From Mycobacterium sp. 3519A (GTDB lineage Bacteria > Actinomycetota > Actinomycetes > Mycobacteriales > Mycobacteriaceae), in contig NZ_OESG01000012.1 of the NCBI RefSeq assembly GCF_900240945.1, positions 310,001 through 374,000 on the forward strand: a stretch of 64,000 nt of DNA, in the 5' to 3' direction. Positions 10,801 to 17,445 of this stretch are shown in pieces. The notes under the pieces are model-generated. The model had not been told where the DNA came from. It searched no databases and was given only the letters and a program-made list of their open reading frames with translations. Made by a program: the position numbers and the translations under genes. Within the stretch, counting starts at the first letter, position 1. Every line of letters starts with the position of its first letter.

Positions 10801-13800
10801 AGCGGCGGACTGCATCGCGGTAGGGATGCCCAGATCGCGAACCTACGTGCCGTTGTCGAGGTCGGCGTCAAGAATCTCGAATCGACTGTCATCGCCACCC
10901 GCGGCGAGCGCCTCGCACTCGCCCGTAGCCGGGTATCGGGCAGCGCTACGCGCTCGGATGCCTTCAACCTCGAGATGCTCACCCTCATCGAGACGGACGC
11001 CGACAACCGGATCACGGCGGGTATCAATTTCGACCTCCAGGACCTGGACGCGGCTTTCGAAGAACTCGACGTTCGCTACCTCGCAGGCGAAGCGGCAGCC
11101 CATGCGAACACATGGTCGGTCATGGCGAAGGCGTACGCAGCGTTCAACCGCAGAGAGCCACCCCGGACGACGCACGACTTCGCGAGCCTCGACCACCGGC
11201 GAGTCACGGGTTTCGCAGCCGGCGAACTGATCCCGTACATCTACGCCACGTGGGACCTCGCGCCCGATATCCGCCTTTACGTCGAGACGGTGCATCAGCT
11301 CGGCGACCTCGGGGTCGTGGTCACTCACGCTGCCCGTGGCACCTCGGACCAGGGCTTCGACGCCGAATGGCGGGAGACAGTGGTTTTCACCGCTGACGGT
11401 GACTCCATCAACAGCTGCGAGATTTTCGAAGAGGCGGATATCGATGCCGCCCTGGCCCGATTGCAGGAATTGAGCTCAACGACCCGGCGGCTGGAAAACG
11501 CGGCAAGCCAAGTGGACGAACGCATCTTGGCGTCTTTTGCGGAGCGTGACTGGGCCGTCGCGGCCGAGATGCTGGCCGAGGACTTCTGCATGGACGACCG
11601 CCGACCGGTCGTCGGCGCGGGAGTACGGCATGGCAGAGACGCCGAAATCGCAAACTTCCGCGCGGTAGCCAACCTGGGAACCACGAAGGCCACACCGACC
11701 GTCGTTGCCACCCGCGGCCAGCGCGTCGCCCTTACCCGTTTGCACTTCTCAGGCCACAGCGATCGGCCAGAGGCGTTCCACACCGACGTGCTGGCCGTCA
11801 TCGAGATCAACGCCTCCAATCAGCTGGCGGCGCGCACCGTGTTCAATGTCGACGACATCGAGACTGCAATCGCGGACCTCGAAACCCGTTTTGTCGCTGG
11901 CGAAGCAGCTGCGCACGCGCACACCTGGTCGCTCGTGGCACACACGTTCGCGGCACTCAACAAGCACGAGGTTCCGGCGACGACCCCTGACTGGGTGCAC
12001 ATCGATCATCGCCCGATCCCGATGTATGAGGTGGGCGATTTGCCGACATACCTCGGCGCCACATGGGACCTCACACCAGAATCCACCACCTACGTCGAAG
12101 CTGTTCATCGGCTGACCGATTGCGGAGCCGTCGTCACCAATGTGGCGCGGGCGATCTCCAAAGAGGGCTTCGAAGTCGAATGGCGCGAGGTCAGCCTCAT
12201 CACGTTCGAAGGCGACGAGATCAGTCGGGGCGAGGACTTCGATGAGGCCGACCTCGACGCCGCGCTCGAGAAGTTCGACGAGCTCACTGCCGCAACGCAT
12301 CACGTCGGAAACCCCGCGACACAGGCAAGAAGACAGCTGGCTGACGCCTTCAATCGACGCGACGTGGACGGCTTTGGTTCTCTCCACGATCCGGAGGGCG
12401 AATACGACGACCGGCGGAAAGGGCTGCGTGATACGGGGAAGGCGGAGTCAAAGGTCGTACAAGCGGTGCTCGATGCGCCGAAAGGCTGGCGGATGGAAGT
12501 GGAACCCGTCGCTATCAGAGGCTCTCGGCTCGGGCTCACCCGCGAGCGATGGCGCGACACCGATGACGCAGACCAGCCGGTCACCGCCGAGGCTCTGATG
12601 CTGGCCGAACTCGGCGAGGTCGGACTGATCTGCCGCACAGTCCTTTTCGATCCCGACGACATCAACGGCGCGATCGCTGAACTCACCGCCCGCTGGATCG
12701 CGTCAGGGGAGGTCGCGCATCCAGCGGTCATCGAGGCAGCCCGCCAGGAGAACGAGGCCTACAACCGTCACGACTGGGATGCCATCGTCGCGATCGAAGC
12801 CGACGCCACCTACGTCAATCACCGGCAGTTGGCCACCGAGGAGCCGGAAACGATTGCGGGCCACTGGCGATCGATCCGCGCGCTGGCATCGCTGATCCCC
12901 GACATGTGGGTAGACCCCGCCGAGATACTCGCGTACTCGGCGACCAACATCATCAGTCATGTCATCGTCAGAGGCACGACAGCTGCGGGCGCCGCGATTG
13001 AGCTGCCAGCCATCGTTCTGATCGTCTTCGACGGAACTCGAGTGATCCGGATGGAGGCGTTCGATCTGACACAGCGCGATGCGGCGCTCCAGCGTTTCGA
13101 AGAGCTCAACACAGCTCCGGAACTCGCAAATGCCGCTACCCGGACATGGACGCGGATTGTCGACGCCTGCAACCACCGCGACGCGGACAGCTTTCTTGCC
13201 CTGACATCGCCGCACGGCCAGTTGGAGGACCGTCGAAAAGGTCTGCACGCATCGCACGTCGAAGTGGCGCGGCGGAGGGCAGCTGAGTCGATGTGCCGAG
13301 CGCCCGAGAGGTGGCGTATGGAGGTAGAGACCGTCGCTATCAGAGGAAATTGCCTCGGGCTAACCCGCGAGAGATGGCGAGACACCGGAGATGCCGGGCA
13401 ACCCGTGACTGTCGAGACTTTGACGCTGACTGAAGTGACGAGTGACGAATTGGTAAACGACACAGTCATTTTCGACCCGGACGACATCAACGGCGCGCTC
13501 GCTGAACTCACCGCCCGGTGGATCGCATCGGGCGACGTCGCGCATCCGGACATCGTCGAGGCATATATGAGGGTCTTGGGGGAACTGAACCGACATGACT
13601 GGGAGGCGTGGAGGACAAGCCTTGCCAGCGCCACGCACATCAACCACCGGCAACTGGGCAGTGGTGAGACCATCGCCGATTTCACCGCATCCGTACACGC
13701 GGTGGCCGCACTCATTCCGAACGTGCGGGTGGAGCCCGCACGATTCCTGGAGTGCTCAGCCTCCGCCGCGCTGACGGAGGTCATGGCAAGGGGCACATCG

Positions 13801-13932
13801 GCCGACGGCGCCCCGGTGGAGATCCCGATGCTGATGCTGGGGCGGTTCGACAGTGGCCGCCTCACCCACTTCGAAATGTTCGATCCTGACCAGCGCGATT
13901 TCGCGATGGCCCGATTCCGGGAACTCGCCTAG
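4807..13932 (+). CDS. Giant SARP/BTAD-cyclase-AAA regulator with 13 C-terminal NTF2-like repeats
   Basis: About 3,041 residues from the GTG at 4807, beginning VSNLQTVELGVLGPLQV (an earlier start is possible but would overlap the SRPBCC gene). Domains by residue: 8-95 OmpR-like winged helix (LGVLGPLQV, ALQTHISALRRTLG); 100-245 BTAD; 257-400 class III nucleotidyl cyclase with metal-site LLTDIEGST, substrate-site IKTRGEGDATF and transition-state VNRAARL; about 440-830 AAA ATPase with Walker A GEPGVGKT and Walker B VVLILDDLHWA; 830-1265 helical TPR-like array; 1270-3041 thirteen NTF2/SnoaL-like units. M. tuberculosis has cyclase-AAA-HTH proteins (Rv0386, Rv1358 type), but with a C-terminal LuxR-type HTH and no NTF2 array. 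It is probably a cytoplasmic transcription regulator in which the ATPase and repeats sense a signal. Cyclase motifs look intact, but activity is inferred only. Confidence 0.88.
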   Translation: MSNLQTVELGVLGPLQVRQYGLPVGIPGAKPRAILTMLGLHGGAVVPADTLVELLWGTDPPRTAAKALQTHISALRRTLGDGFVLTEGTGWTLSTTEIDASRYKSAVKLGREAVAAGDVSEAVERFDQALALWRGVPELPDGPRGGSEKTRWVEGHAALVEDRADALLATGRAAEIIGELEAAVADAPLRERRWGQLMLALYRAGRQGEALGAYQRARALLANDLGVDPGPELRRLEAAIVAQDDALETPVSQQLSVVTRAVTFLLTDIEGSTAAWEADADAMAVALARHDEIVEQVVTARGGRLIKTRGEGDATFSVFDRPSAAAAAAIELQSAVRNEPWMLADPMRIRVALHTGEVELRDGDYFGRAVNRAARLRSLAAGGQILCSGATAELVIDSLADDVVLADLGTRQLRNLPRPEHVFELRLEIDDESRAVATDTPMARPPLPAVLAAPGPFVGRGQELELLLSTWQTTLTAGAHAVLIAGEPGVGKTRLAGEWSRLAYDQGAVVLYGRCDEDLGAPYQPFAEALRSLVPCVGADRLRQLRGVEALLPLVPGLSDVLPDLAAPPRADPDTERYALFDAVVALLGAASTCAPVVLILDDLHWAAKPTLLLLRHLLRFGEQARVQIVGTYRSTDLDRSHPLAAMLADLHRNGSDDRLHLRGLGEDDVSTYVAEAGYDDEELARALASVTGGNPFFLIEALRHVAESGGRWDPDTLPQGVREAVSRRLSRLSAETNKALAAAAVVGSRFALELVEQVVGDDLVDAFDEACKAGIVVEEPGGCYRFNHAIVRQSLLAELASVRRMRLHQRIAVTLEATPGAEHELLAELAYHYFECAWAGNAAKAVEYCRSAADQAMTRLAYEGAAELYDRALHALEELDDELPDRDDVQAELLVARCEALLAAGDVTSAVGAVSQLQSATGDSRRLAAWGACFDGQLSMLTHPERLDEIEAAVRSAADELAELDDAAGEAKAHTVRAGCLARLGRIADCEAALDHALTAARRAREHRRVNAVLANAPLAALWGPNPVPRAGGRCLDVVRLLRITTGSPVVEATSTRCQGVLDAFRGRAAAGRTLIESARRTLTDLGLRHALLEVDHFAGIVELVADDPAAAEPYLRRAYLGFRRMGIDTDTAETAALLARACLAMDRDGEADELCTESQRLAGHALRASIAWRTVRAQLLARSGAHDEARRVAEEAVAIASRTDALVDHGDACLALATVLEATGDTTGARAAAEQAAGLYERKGAAALVEKARTLLGARAVASGPAPEELGNAVPVNACVRVGSRVIDAVNREAWSEVEQLLAPQVSVESRRKIVGFPRIDVPAGRWPQDMRAFLDAGIVRYRDVPVAVRGERIALTRLEMSTTDSSSGAPQDEMLHVAGLDENGRVALQVWFDVEDMEAAVAELDAAHARLARRHSLENVASRADARFNALFADRQWDEIGELFTDDIRVEDRRRGVQQFGTGRATMMAEVRATADVGTATMTSEVVAVRGERLALVRTLYRGRDPRPDAFYGDVLRITEIDADERIAAFIVLDLDEIDAAFEELNARYLAGEAAPYAEAWQEIVDGGRILNRHEPGAMAEKISAFVDHRRIPFAPDDIAHATDRLWELLPEARYRIAAVHALDSYGAVLTLVIEGTDAGGTELLWSAVDVVTFESAQIRLEVYEEDDLAAALARFAELRPQQRRIDNAATRVVERYLAHFASRDWDAIREVLAEDFVADDRRRIVNGIRHGRDAEIANERVSAELGCTEVLSTVIATRGDHLVLEHHAFAVQDRSAPVVGEALDVVEINADKKIAGPVVFDTADFDAAVAELDARYEAGEAAAHARTWSVIRDGYAALNRHEAPATTSDFVSVDHRRGVTFAAGDLIPCIHSAFELSPEIDIHIEAVHQLSDAGAVITHAARGTSPDGFRAEWREVNLLTVDGDAVNRCEIFDETDLETALTRFEQLTRLTPRLENAASRAFERFNACLAARDWPAMAQMITDDVCHDDRRRVVSGGLHRGRDAQIANLRAVVEVGVKNLESTVIATRGERLALARSRVSGSATRSDAFNLEMLTLIETDADNRITAGINFDLQDLDAAFEELDVRYLAGEAAAHANTWSVMAKAYAAFNRREPPRTTHDFASLDHRRVTGFAAGELIPYIYATWDLAPDIRLYVETVHQLGDLGVVVTHAARGTSDQGFDAEWRETVVFTADGDSINSCEIFEEADIDAALARLQELSSTTRRLENAASQVDERILASFAERDWAVAAEMLAEDFCMDDRRPVVGAGVRHGRDAEIANFRAVANLGTTKATPTVVATRGQRVALTRLHFSGHSDRPEAFHTDVLAVIEINASNQLAARTVFNVDDIETAIADLETRFVAGEAAAHAHTWSLVAHTFAALNKHEVPATTPDWVHIDHRPIPMYEVGDLPTYLGATWDLTPESTTYVEAVHRLTDCGAVVTNVARAISKEGFEVEWREVSLITFEGDEISRGEDFDEADLDAALEKFDELTAATHHVGNPATQARRQLADAFNRRDVDGFGSLHDPEGEYDDRRKGLRDTGKAESKVVQAVLDAPKGWRMEVEPVAIRGSRLGLTRERWRDTDDADQPVTAEALMLAELGEVGLICRTVLFDPDDINGAIAELTARWIASGEVAHPAVIEAARQENEAYNRHDWDAIVAIEADATYVNHRQLATEEPETIAGHWRSIRALASLIPDMWVDPAEILAYSATNIISHVIVRGTTAAGAAIELPAIVLIVFDGTRVIRMEAFDLTQRDAALQRFEELNTAPELANAATRTWTRIVDACNHRDADSFLALTSPHGQLEDRRKGLHASHVEVARRRAAESMCRAPERWRMEVETVAIRGNCLGLTRERWRDTGDAGQPVTVETLTLTEVTSDELVNDTVIFDPDDINGALAELTARWIASGDVAHPDIVEAYMRVLGELNRHDWEAWRTSLASATHINHRQLGSGETIADFTASVHAVAALIPNVRVEPARFLECSASAALTEVMARGTSADGAPVEIPMLMLGRFDSGRLTHFEMFDPDQRDFAMARFRELA
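8620..13929 (+). repeat. Array of 13 NTF2-like coding repeats (one lone A unit, then six A-B pairs)
   Basis: In-frame protein repeats of about 130-140 residues. A units begin near 8620, 9063, 9869, 10678, 11491, 12305 and 13121; B units near 9494, 10297, 11107, 11923, 12724 and 13549. The A-B period is 806-816 bases (about 270 residues). A units share L-E-N-A-A-S, W-D-x-I, D-D-R-R-R and V-A-x-R-G-E-R-L-A-L. B units share W-S-V, A-A-L-N-R-H-E, V-D-H-R-R, the Y-V-E-A-V-H-Q-L stretch, A-R-G-T-S and E-I-F-D-E-x-D-L. The DNA also keeps short identical stretches, such as a 19-base match at the starts of units A3 and A4. Pairs 5 and 6 form a separate subfamily (GLTRERWRDT, RWIASG). Confidence 0.85.
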
Positions 13933-13940
13933 CTGATCCG

Positions 13941-13995
13941 TTGACATGCAGCTGATCGGCTGCATATAGTCGGACATGCAGCCGATCAGCTGCAT
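13941..13995 (+). promoter_or_regulatory. Promoter with two ArsR-type operators
   Basis: A -35 TTGACA (13941-13946) and -10 TATAGT (13965-13970) are separated by 18 bases. Two 20-base sites occupy 13946-13965 (ATGCAGCTGATCGGCTGCAT) and 13976-13995 (ATGCAGCCGATCAGCTGCAT). The second is the exact reverse complement of the first, and each is itself a palindrome with 7-base arms ATGCAGC/GCTGCAT. One site fills the -35/-10 spacer and the other covers the expected transcription start, 10 bases before the ATG of the ArsR-fusion gene. Autorepression by that protein is the natural reading. Confidence 0.85.
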
Positions 13996-14004
13996 ATAAC
14001 GGAT

Positions 14005-14790
14005 ATGGCAGAGATGGACGAGGTATTCAAGGCGCTGGCTGACCCCAGCCGACGCCTGCTGCTCGACAGCCTCAACGCCCGCAACGGGCAGAACCTGCAG
14101 GAGTTGTGCGCGCGGCTGTCGATGGCGCGGCAGTCGGTCAGCAAGCATCTCGCGGTGCTCCAGGCGGCCAACCTGGTCACCACGGTGTGGCGGGGGCGGG
14201 AAAAGCTGCACTACCTGAACGCGGAGCCGATCAACGCCATCGCCGACCGATGGATCAACCAATACGACCGTGCGCGGGTTCAGACACTCGCGGACTTGAA
14301 GACAGCATTGGAGAGCGAATCAATGAGCGACACCAGGCAGTTCGTCTACACCACCTACATCCGCACCACCCCCGAGAAACTCTGGCAGGCGATCACCGAC
14401 CCCGCCTTCTCCCACCGATACATGGGCCACGCGATGGTGTCCGACTGGAAGAAGGGCTCCACCTACGCGTGGGAGGACCACGGCCTGAAGATCGAACACC
14501 CGGATCAGGTGATCCTGGAATCCGACCCCTACCGCAGGCTGGCGTTCACCTTCCACACCTTCATTCCCGAACTGGCCACGGCCGTCGAAGGTCTCGACGA
14601 GGAGACGGTCGCCACGTGCGCTGCCGAACGTCGGTCCAAGGTCTCGTTCGACCTGGAACCCGAGGGCGAGATGGTCAAGCTGACCGTCATCCACGACGAC
14701 TTCGACCAGGACAGCACCGTGCTCGGTCTCATCTCCGGCGGCTGGCCGTGGAAGCTGTCCAACCTGAAGACCGCACTCGAGCGGTCATGA
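14005..14790 (+). CDS. ArsR-family regulator fused to SRPBCC/AHSA1 domain
   Basis: A 261-residue protein. Residues 1-100 are an ArsR winged helix (DEVFKALADPSRRLLLDSL, recognition region MARQSVSKHLAVLQAANLV, wing RGREKLHYLN). It has no Cys-rich metal site like that of SmtB or ArsR. Residues about 110-261 are an AHSA1-type SRPBCC domain (RQFVYTTYIRTTPEKLWQAITDP, WPWKLSNLKTALE). ArsR and SRPBCC genes are often neighbours in mycobacteria; here they are one chain, so the SRPBCC pocket probably binds the inducer. The gene starts 10 bases after a double operator and overlaps the DUF899 gene by 4 bases (ATGA), so DUF899 is probably under the same control. Confidence 0.9.
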   Translation: MAEMDEVFKALADPSRRLLLDSLNARNGQNLQELCARLSMARQSVSKHLAVLQAANLVTTVWRGREKLHYLNAEPINAIADRWINQYDRARVQTLADLKTALESESMSDTRQFVYTTYIRTTPEKLWQAITDPAFSHRYMGHAMVSDWKKGSTYAWEDHGLKIEHPDQVILESDPYRRLAFTFHTFIPELATAVEGLDEETVATCAAERRSKVSFDLEPEGEMVKLTVIHDDFDQDSTVLGLISGGWPWKLSNLKTALERS

Positions 14791-15536
14791 CCATGAACAC
14801 ACCACCCGTCGTGTCGGCGCAGGAGTGGGATGCCGCCTGGCGCGAGATGCTGGTCAAGGAGAAGGAGGTTCAACGCGCTCGCGACGCCCTGGCCGCACAA
14901 CGGCGCCGGATGCCGTGGCTCGCGGTCGAGAGGGAGTACGTATTCGACGGGCCGAACGGTAAGGCCAGTCTGCTCGATCTGTTCGACGGCAGGCGCCAGT
15001 TGATCGTCTACCGAGCCTTCATCGAGCCCGGCACCGGCGACTGGCCCGAACACGGTTGCACCGGTTGCTCTTTGATGGCCGATCACGTGCCCAACCTGGC
15101 CCACCTCAACGCGCGAGACACGACGTTCGTCTATGCGTCGCGCGCGACGCAATCCGACCTCGAGCGGATGAAGGCGAAGATGGGCTGGCGGCACCCGTGG
15201 TACACCATCACCGACGATTTCGACAAGGACTTCGGTTGCGATATGTGGCACGCCACCAACGCGTTCATCCGCGATGACGACGGCCACGTGTTCCGCACCT
15301 ATCTCATCAACGGCCGCGGCGACGAAGTCTTCGTCAACACCTGGAACCTGCTCGACATGACCGCTTTTGGGCGACAGGAGGATTGGGAGGACTCACCTGT
15401 GGGTTACCCGCAGACCCCACCGTATGAGTGGTGGAGCTGGCACGACACCTACGCAGAGCACACGCCGTGGCGGTGGTTCGGCGACCCCGACCCGAACGAC
15501 CCCAACGATCAGCGGCCACCGCGCAAGAACACCTAG
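14787..15536 (+). CDS. DUF899 family thioredoxin-like protein
   Basis: A 249-residue protein of the DUF899 family, which has a thioredoxin-like fold. Marker segments are VEREYVFDGPNGKASLLDLFDGRRQLIVYRAF, a CxxC in HGCTGCSLMADHV, ATQSDLERMKAKMGW and NAFIRDDDGHVFRTYLING. The C-terminus is Trp/Pro-rich (YEWWSWHDTYAEH). The CxxC sits where peroxiredoxin or thioredoxin-like members have a redox Cys, so a redox role is possible but unproven. The ATG overlaps the stop of the ArsR fusion gene, giving translational coupling, and the protein is probably the main target of that regulator. Confidence 0.88.
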   Translation: MTMNTPPVVSAQEWDAAWREMLVKEKEVQRARDALAAQRRRMPWLAVEREYVFDGPNGKASLLDLFDGRRQLIVYRAFIEPGTGDWPEHGCTGCSLMADHVPNLAHLNARDTTFVYASRATQSDLERMKAKMGWRHPWYTITDDFDKDFGCDMWHATNAFIRDDDGHVFRTYLINGRGDEVFVNTWNLLDMTAFGRQEDWEDSPVGYPQTPPYEWWSWHDTYAEHTPWRWFGDPDPNDPNDQRPPRKNT

Positions 15537-15550
15537 TCGCGAAAGCGACG

Positions 15551-15564
15551 GTATCGATCGATCC
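15551..15564 (+). promoter_or_regulatory. Possible MarR operator upstream of its own gene
   Basis: GTATCGATCGATCC lies 24 bases before the MarR start. Its first nine bases, GTATCGATC, recur in the palindrome at 16048-16061 ahead of the nitroreductase. The shared motif suggests both units are bound by the same regulator. Confidence 0.5.
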
Positions 15565-15587
15565 GGTCGATTCGGTATCGTCGCTCC

Positions 15588-16037
15588 ATGAGCACTTCGC
15601 GCGCGACAGACCGTGCCGGCGACACGTCGCCATTCGCGCTCGGATTGGCGCTGCGTCGCGCCCACTGGCACGCGGCCGCAGTGATGTCGGAGGCCTTCCG
15701 GCCGCTCGGCATCGAGTTGCGGCACTTCGCGGTGCTGCTGGTGCTCGTCAACCGCGGACCCACGCCCCAGCGCGACCTCGCTGCCGCAACCGGCTCGGAC
15801 AAAGCGGGAATCATGCGTGTCGTCGACGACCTCGAACGGCAGGGCCTTGCCGTGCGCAAGGCGGTGCCGGGGGACCGGCGCATCCGGGCGGTGGAAATCA
15901 CCAAGAAGGGACTCAAGGTCTTCGACGCCGCCCATGTGGCCGCAGAGCCACTGGCCGAACAGCTCATCGCCCCGCTCAAGCCCGCGGAAGCCAAACAGCT
16001 CACCGAACTCCTCAACCGGATCTCGGCTACGCGCTGA
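15588..16037 (+). CDS. MarR family transcriptional regulator
   Basis: A 149-residue winged-helix regulator. Helix alpha1 is FALGLALRRAHWHAAAVMSEAFRPLG, the recognition helix region is TPQRDLAAATGSDKAGIMRVVDDLERQGL, and the wing is AVPGDRRIRAVEITKKG. The length is normal for MarR proteins, which act as cytoplasmic dimers and usually release DNA on binding phenolic or oxidative ligands. It sits 69 bases before a nitroreductase gene on the same strand. Both have a GTATCGATC motif upstream, so it likely controls itself and the nitroreductase. Confidence 0.9.
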   Translation: MSTSRATDRAGDTSPFALGLALRRAHWHAAAVMSEAFRPLGIELRHFAVLLVLVNRGPTPQRDLAAATGSDKAGIMRVVDDLERQGLAVRKAVPGDRRIRAVEITKKGLKVFDAAHVAAEPLAEQLIAPLKPAEAKQLTELLNRISATR

Positions 16038-16047
16038 GGGGGAAATA

Positions 16048-16061
16048 GTATCGATCAATAC
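16048..16061 (+). promoter_or_regulatory. Palindromic operator ahead of nitroreductase gene
   Basis: GTATCGATCAATAC has GTAT/ATAC arms and a GATC centre, one mismatch from a perfect palindrome. It lies inside a wider repeat, AGTATC at 16047-16052 and GATACT near 16072-16077. Its position 46 bases before the nitroreductase start fits an operator for the adjacent MarR protein. Confidence 0.55.
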
Positions 16062-16106
16062 GGTGTTGAATGATACTGTAAGGATCGAAACGAAGAGGGC
16101 AGTGAG

Positions 16107-16775
16107 ATGGTGGACGTCTATGAGGCGGTCGAGAGCAGGCGGGCCGTGCGCGCCTTCACCGACCAGCCGGTATCGCGCGACGTGATCGAACGTGTGCTGA
16201 CCGCCGCGGCCTGGTCACCGTCGGGATCGAACATTCAGCCGTGGAACACCTTTGTGGTGACCGGCGCGCCGTTGGCGGAGCTGAAGAAGCGCGCCACCGA
16301 ACGTGTCGCCACCGGTGTCCCGTGGGACGACCGCGAATACGAGATGTATCCGCAGCCAATGAAGTCGGTCTATCAGGAGCGCCGGGCCGCCTTCGGCAAG
16401 GAGCGCTACAGCGCACTCGGCATCGCCCGCGACGACTGGGAAGCCCGCCAACGCGCGGCAATCGCAAACTGGGATTGCTTCGGCGCGCCCGCAGCGCTGT
16501 TCGTCTACATCGACCGGGACCTGGGCGTGGCGCAGTGGGCCGACGTCGGCATGTACCTGCAGAGCGTCATGCTGCTCCTGCGGGCCGAGGGGCTGCATAG
16601 CTGTCCGCAGATGGCCTGGTCTCAGGTGCGCGAAACCGTCGCCGACGTCGTCTCGCCCCCCGAAGGGCTGATCCTGTTCTGCGGCATGTCGATTGGCTAC
16701 GAGGACACCACCGTGAGTCTTCCTCGAACAGGTCGGGCGCCGCTCGACGAGACGGTCACCTTCATCGACGGGTAG
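16107..16775 (+). CDS. Nitroreductase family FMN-dependent oxidoreductase
   Basis: A 222-residue nitroreductase. The N-terminal FMN phosphate-binding motif is AVESRRAVRAFTDQPV, followed by AAAWSPSGSNIQPWNTFVV, the family's second FMN-contact block. WADVGMYLQSVMLLLRAEGL is the dimer-interface helix and LILFCGMSIGYED the C-terminal strand. Such enzymes reduce nitroaromatics or quinones with NAD(P)H in the cytoplasm. It follows a MarR gene and shares its upstream motif, a common arrangement for inducible detoxification. The length is standard (200-225). Confidence 0.9.
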   Translation: MVDVYEAVESRRAVRAFTDQPVSRDVIERVLTAAAWSPSGSNIQPWNTFVVTGAPLAELKKRATERVATGVPWDDREYEMYPQPMKSVYQERRAAFGKERYSALGIARDDWEARQRAAIANWDCFGAPAALFVYIDRDLGVAQWADVGMYLQSVMLLLRAEGLHSCPQMAWSQVRETVADVVSPPEGLILFCGMSIGYEDTTVSLPRTGRAPLDETVTFIDG

Positions 16776-16776
16776 T

Positions 16777-17427
16777 TCAGGACGGGACGGTCTTCAGCGC
16801 CTCCGCGACGCACCGGCTCCAGCGGCCGTTGTCGACCGACTCGATCGCCGTGTCGCCGCCGAACGCGCTGGAGATGACCATATTCGGCTGCACCGTGGCA
16901 AGTACCTCGAGGCTGGACCGCAGGTCGGCGGCGCTGCCCCGGCCGGGCGGCAGAAACGTCGCCCACGTACCGTCGGCCGTCGGGAACATGGTGTCGCCGG
17001 TGAACAAGTACATTTCGCCGCCGACACCTTCGGCTAGGTAACAGGTGCTGCCATCCGAATGTCCTGGCGTGGGAACCACATCGACGCCGTTCTCGTCCAC
17101 ATGGCGGCGAGCCGCAACGGGCACGTCGACTCTGGCGTGGCGGGTGATCGCGTCCAGTTCGGCGGCCGGCGCGTGCAACCGGGAGCCGAATTTCTCGGCG
17201 ACACGCGCCAGCATCGGGCCCGCCTCGTCGAGATGGGAAAGGTACTGCGCGCTCACACCGCCCAGGTCCTCGATGGCGTCGAAGTCCGCATCAGAGGCCG
17301 GGCTGTAGAACAGGATGTTTCCGGTCGGCCGCCGCCACAGATACGCGTGTGTCTTCAGGCCTGGGAAGGGGGATTCGGTGCGGGTCTGCCAGAGATCGTC
17401 TCGGATCTGGGTCATCTCGGAACTCAT
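16777..17427 (-). CDS. MBL-fold hydrolase-like protein with atypical metal motif
   Basis: A 216-residue metallo-beta-lactamase-fold protein. The later motifs are present: VVPTPGHSDGSTCYL (third motif His) and YLFTGDTMFPT (bridging Asp). The classical HxHxDH motif is replaced by YLSHLDEAGPMLARV, where only one His and one Asp remain, so a normal two-zinc centre is doubtful. No signal peptide is seen. It may be a hydrolase with an altered centre or a non-catalytic member. It is convergent with the nitroreductase (one base apart) and 18 bases downstream of the alpha/beta hydrolase gene, with which it is probably co-transcribed. Confidence 0.82.
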   Translation of the reverse strand: MSSEMTQIRDDLWQTRTESPFPGLKTHAYLWRRPTGNILFYSPASDADFDAIEDLGGVSAQYLSHLDEAGPMLARVAEKFGSRLHAPAAELDAITRHARVDVPVAARRHVDENGVDVVPTPGHSDGSTCYLAEGVGGEMYLFTGDTMFPTADGTWATFLPPGRGSAADLRSSLEVLATVQPNMVISSAFGGDTAIESVDNGRWSRCVAEALKTVPS

Positions 17428-17445
17428 GGCTCCAACCGTGCGCCC

